This document shows positions 10,279 through 10,351 of a DNA stretch of 10,351 bases, in pieces. Location of the stretch: positions 1 to 10,351 of the forward strand of contig CAJVPJ010001348.1 in the NCBI GenBank assembly GCA_910592205.1, in the 5' to 3' direction. The translations under genes and the position numbers were made by a program. The notes under the pieces were generated by a model. The model had not been told where the DNA came from. It saw nothing but the letters and a program-made list of their open reading frames with translations, and searched no databases. Numbering within the stretch: the stretch's first letter is position 1; every line of letters starts with the position of its first letter. The DNA comes from Paraglomus occultum. Its lineage: Eukaryota; Glomeromycota; Glomeromycetes; Paraglomerales; Paraglomeraceae.

Positions 10279-10351
10279 CAGTGAAATTCACTTTAACGAA
10301 GTCGTCCGTTCCGCAAAATTTCTTCGGTAATCTGAAAGATTCGTTATTCTG
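10279..10351. mobile_element. Possible left end of a second pogo-like element, running off the window
   Basis: From CAGTGAAATTCACTTTAACG onward the sequence has the style of pogo/Tigger terminal repeats, with CAGT at the end and repeated TAACGAA / TTCGTTA-like units (ATTCGTTATTCTG at the window edge). TA lies two bases before it, at 10275-10276. The other end is outside the window, so the call rests on motif style only. Confidence 0.35.

Overview
The window is eukaryotic nuclear DNA. It is AT-rich, with short GT-AG introns; I reconstruct 19 of them, 65 to 154 nt long. It carries four protein genes and a transposon-like right end. I assembled each gene by joining exons across canonical splice sites with phase kept, and checked the result against remembered family architecture. 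No database search was possible. The protein flavour is opisthokont. A fungal-type phosphatidylinositol 4-kinase tail, a RabGGT beta C-terminus with a [13 protein letters not shown] motif, compact genes and AT-rich transposon-like flanks suggest an early-diverging fungus, possibly Glomeromycotina- or Mucoromycota-like. This is inference and is moderately uncertain.

Layout: (1) 1-3257, plus strand: the 3' part of a phosphatidylinositol 4-kinase (Pik1/PI4KB family), 8 exons, 5' end outside the window. (2) 3258-4194: a gap between convergent gene ends with no recognised gene. (3) 4195-5142, minus strand: a complete five-exon TRAPPC6/Trs33-like TRAPP subunit, of which only exon 1 lies in a long open frame. 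(4) 5143-5268: a compact bidirectional promoter holding a perfect TGACGTCA palindrome. (5) 5269-6048, plus strand: a four-exon gene for a small RRM protein that looks like the RNA-binding half of cyclophilin E (PPIE/Cyp33) without the isomerase half. (6) 6502-7951, plus strand: a complete six-exon Rab geranylgeranyltransferase beta subunit (RABGGTB/Bet2). (7) 8302-8943, minus strand: an unrecognised coding-like piece broken by a one-base frameshift, with a poly(A) signal, and an uncertain further ORF. (8) 9027-10351: transposon-like DNA with a pogo/Tigger-like hairpin end, an AT-rich degraded interior, and the apparent start of a second element at the right edge.

Three of the four genes act in the same process, Golgi and Rab-dependent membrane traffic. 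Pik1 makes Golgi PI4P, TRAPP tethers vesicles and activates Ypt1/Rab GTPases, and RabGGT adds the lipid that anchors Rabs. The RRM gene is probably nuclear/splicing-related and shares its promoter with TRAPPC6.
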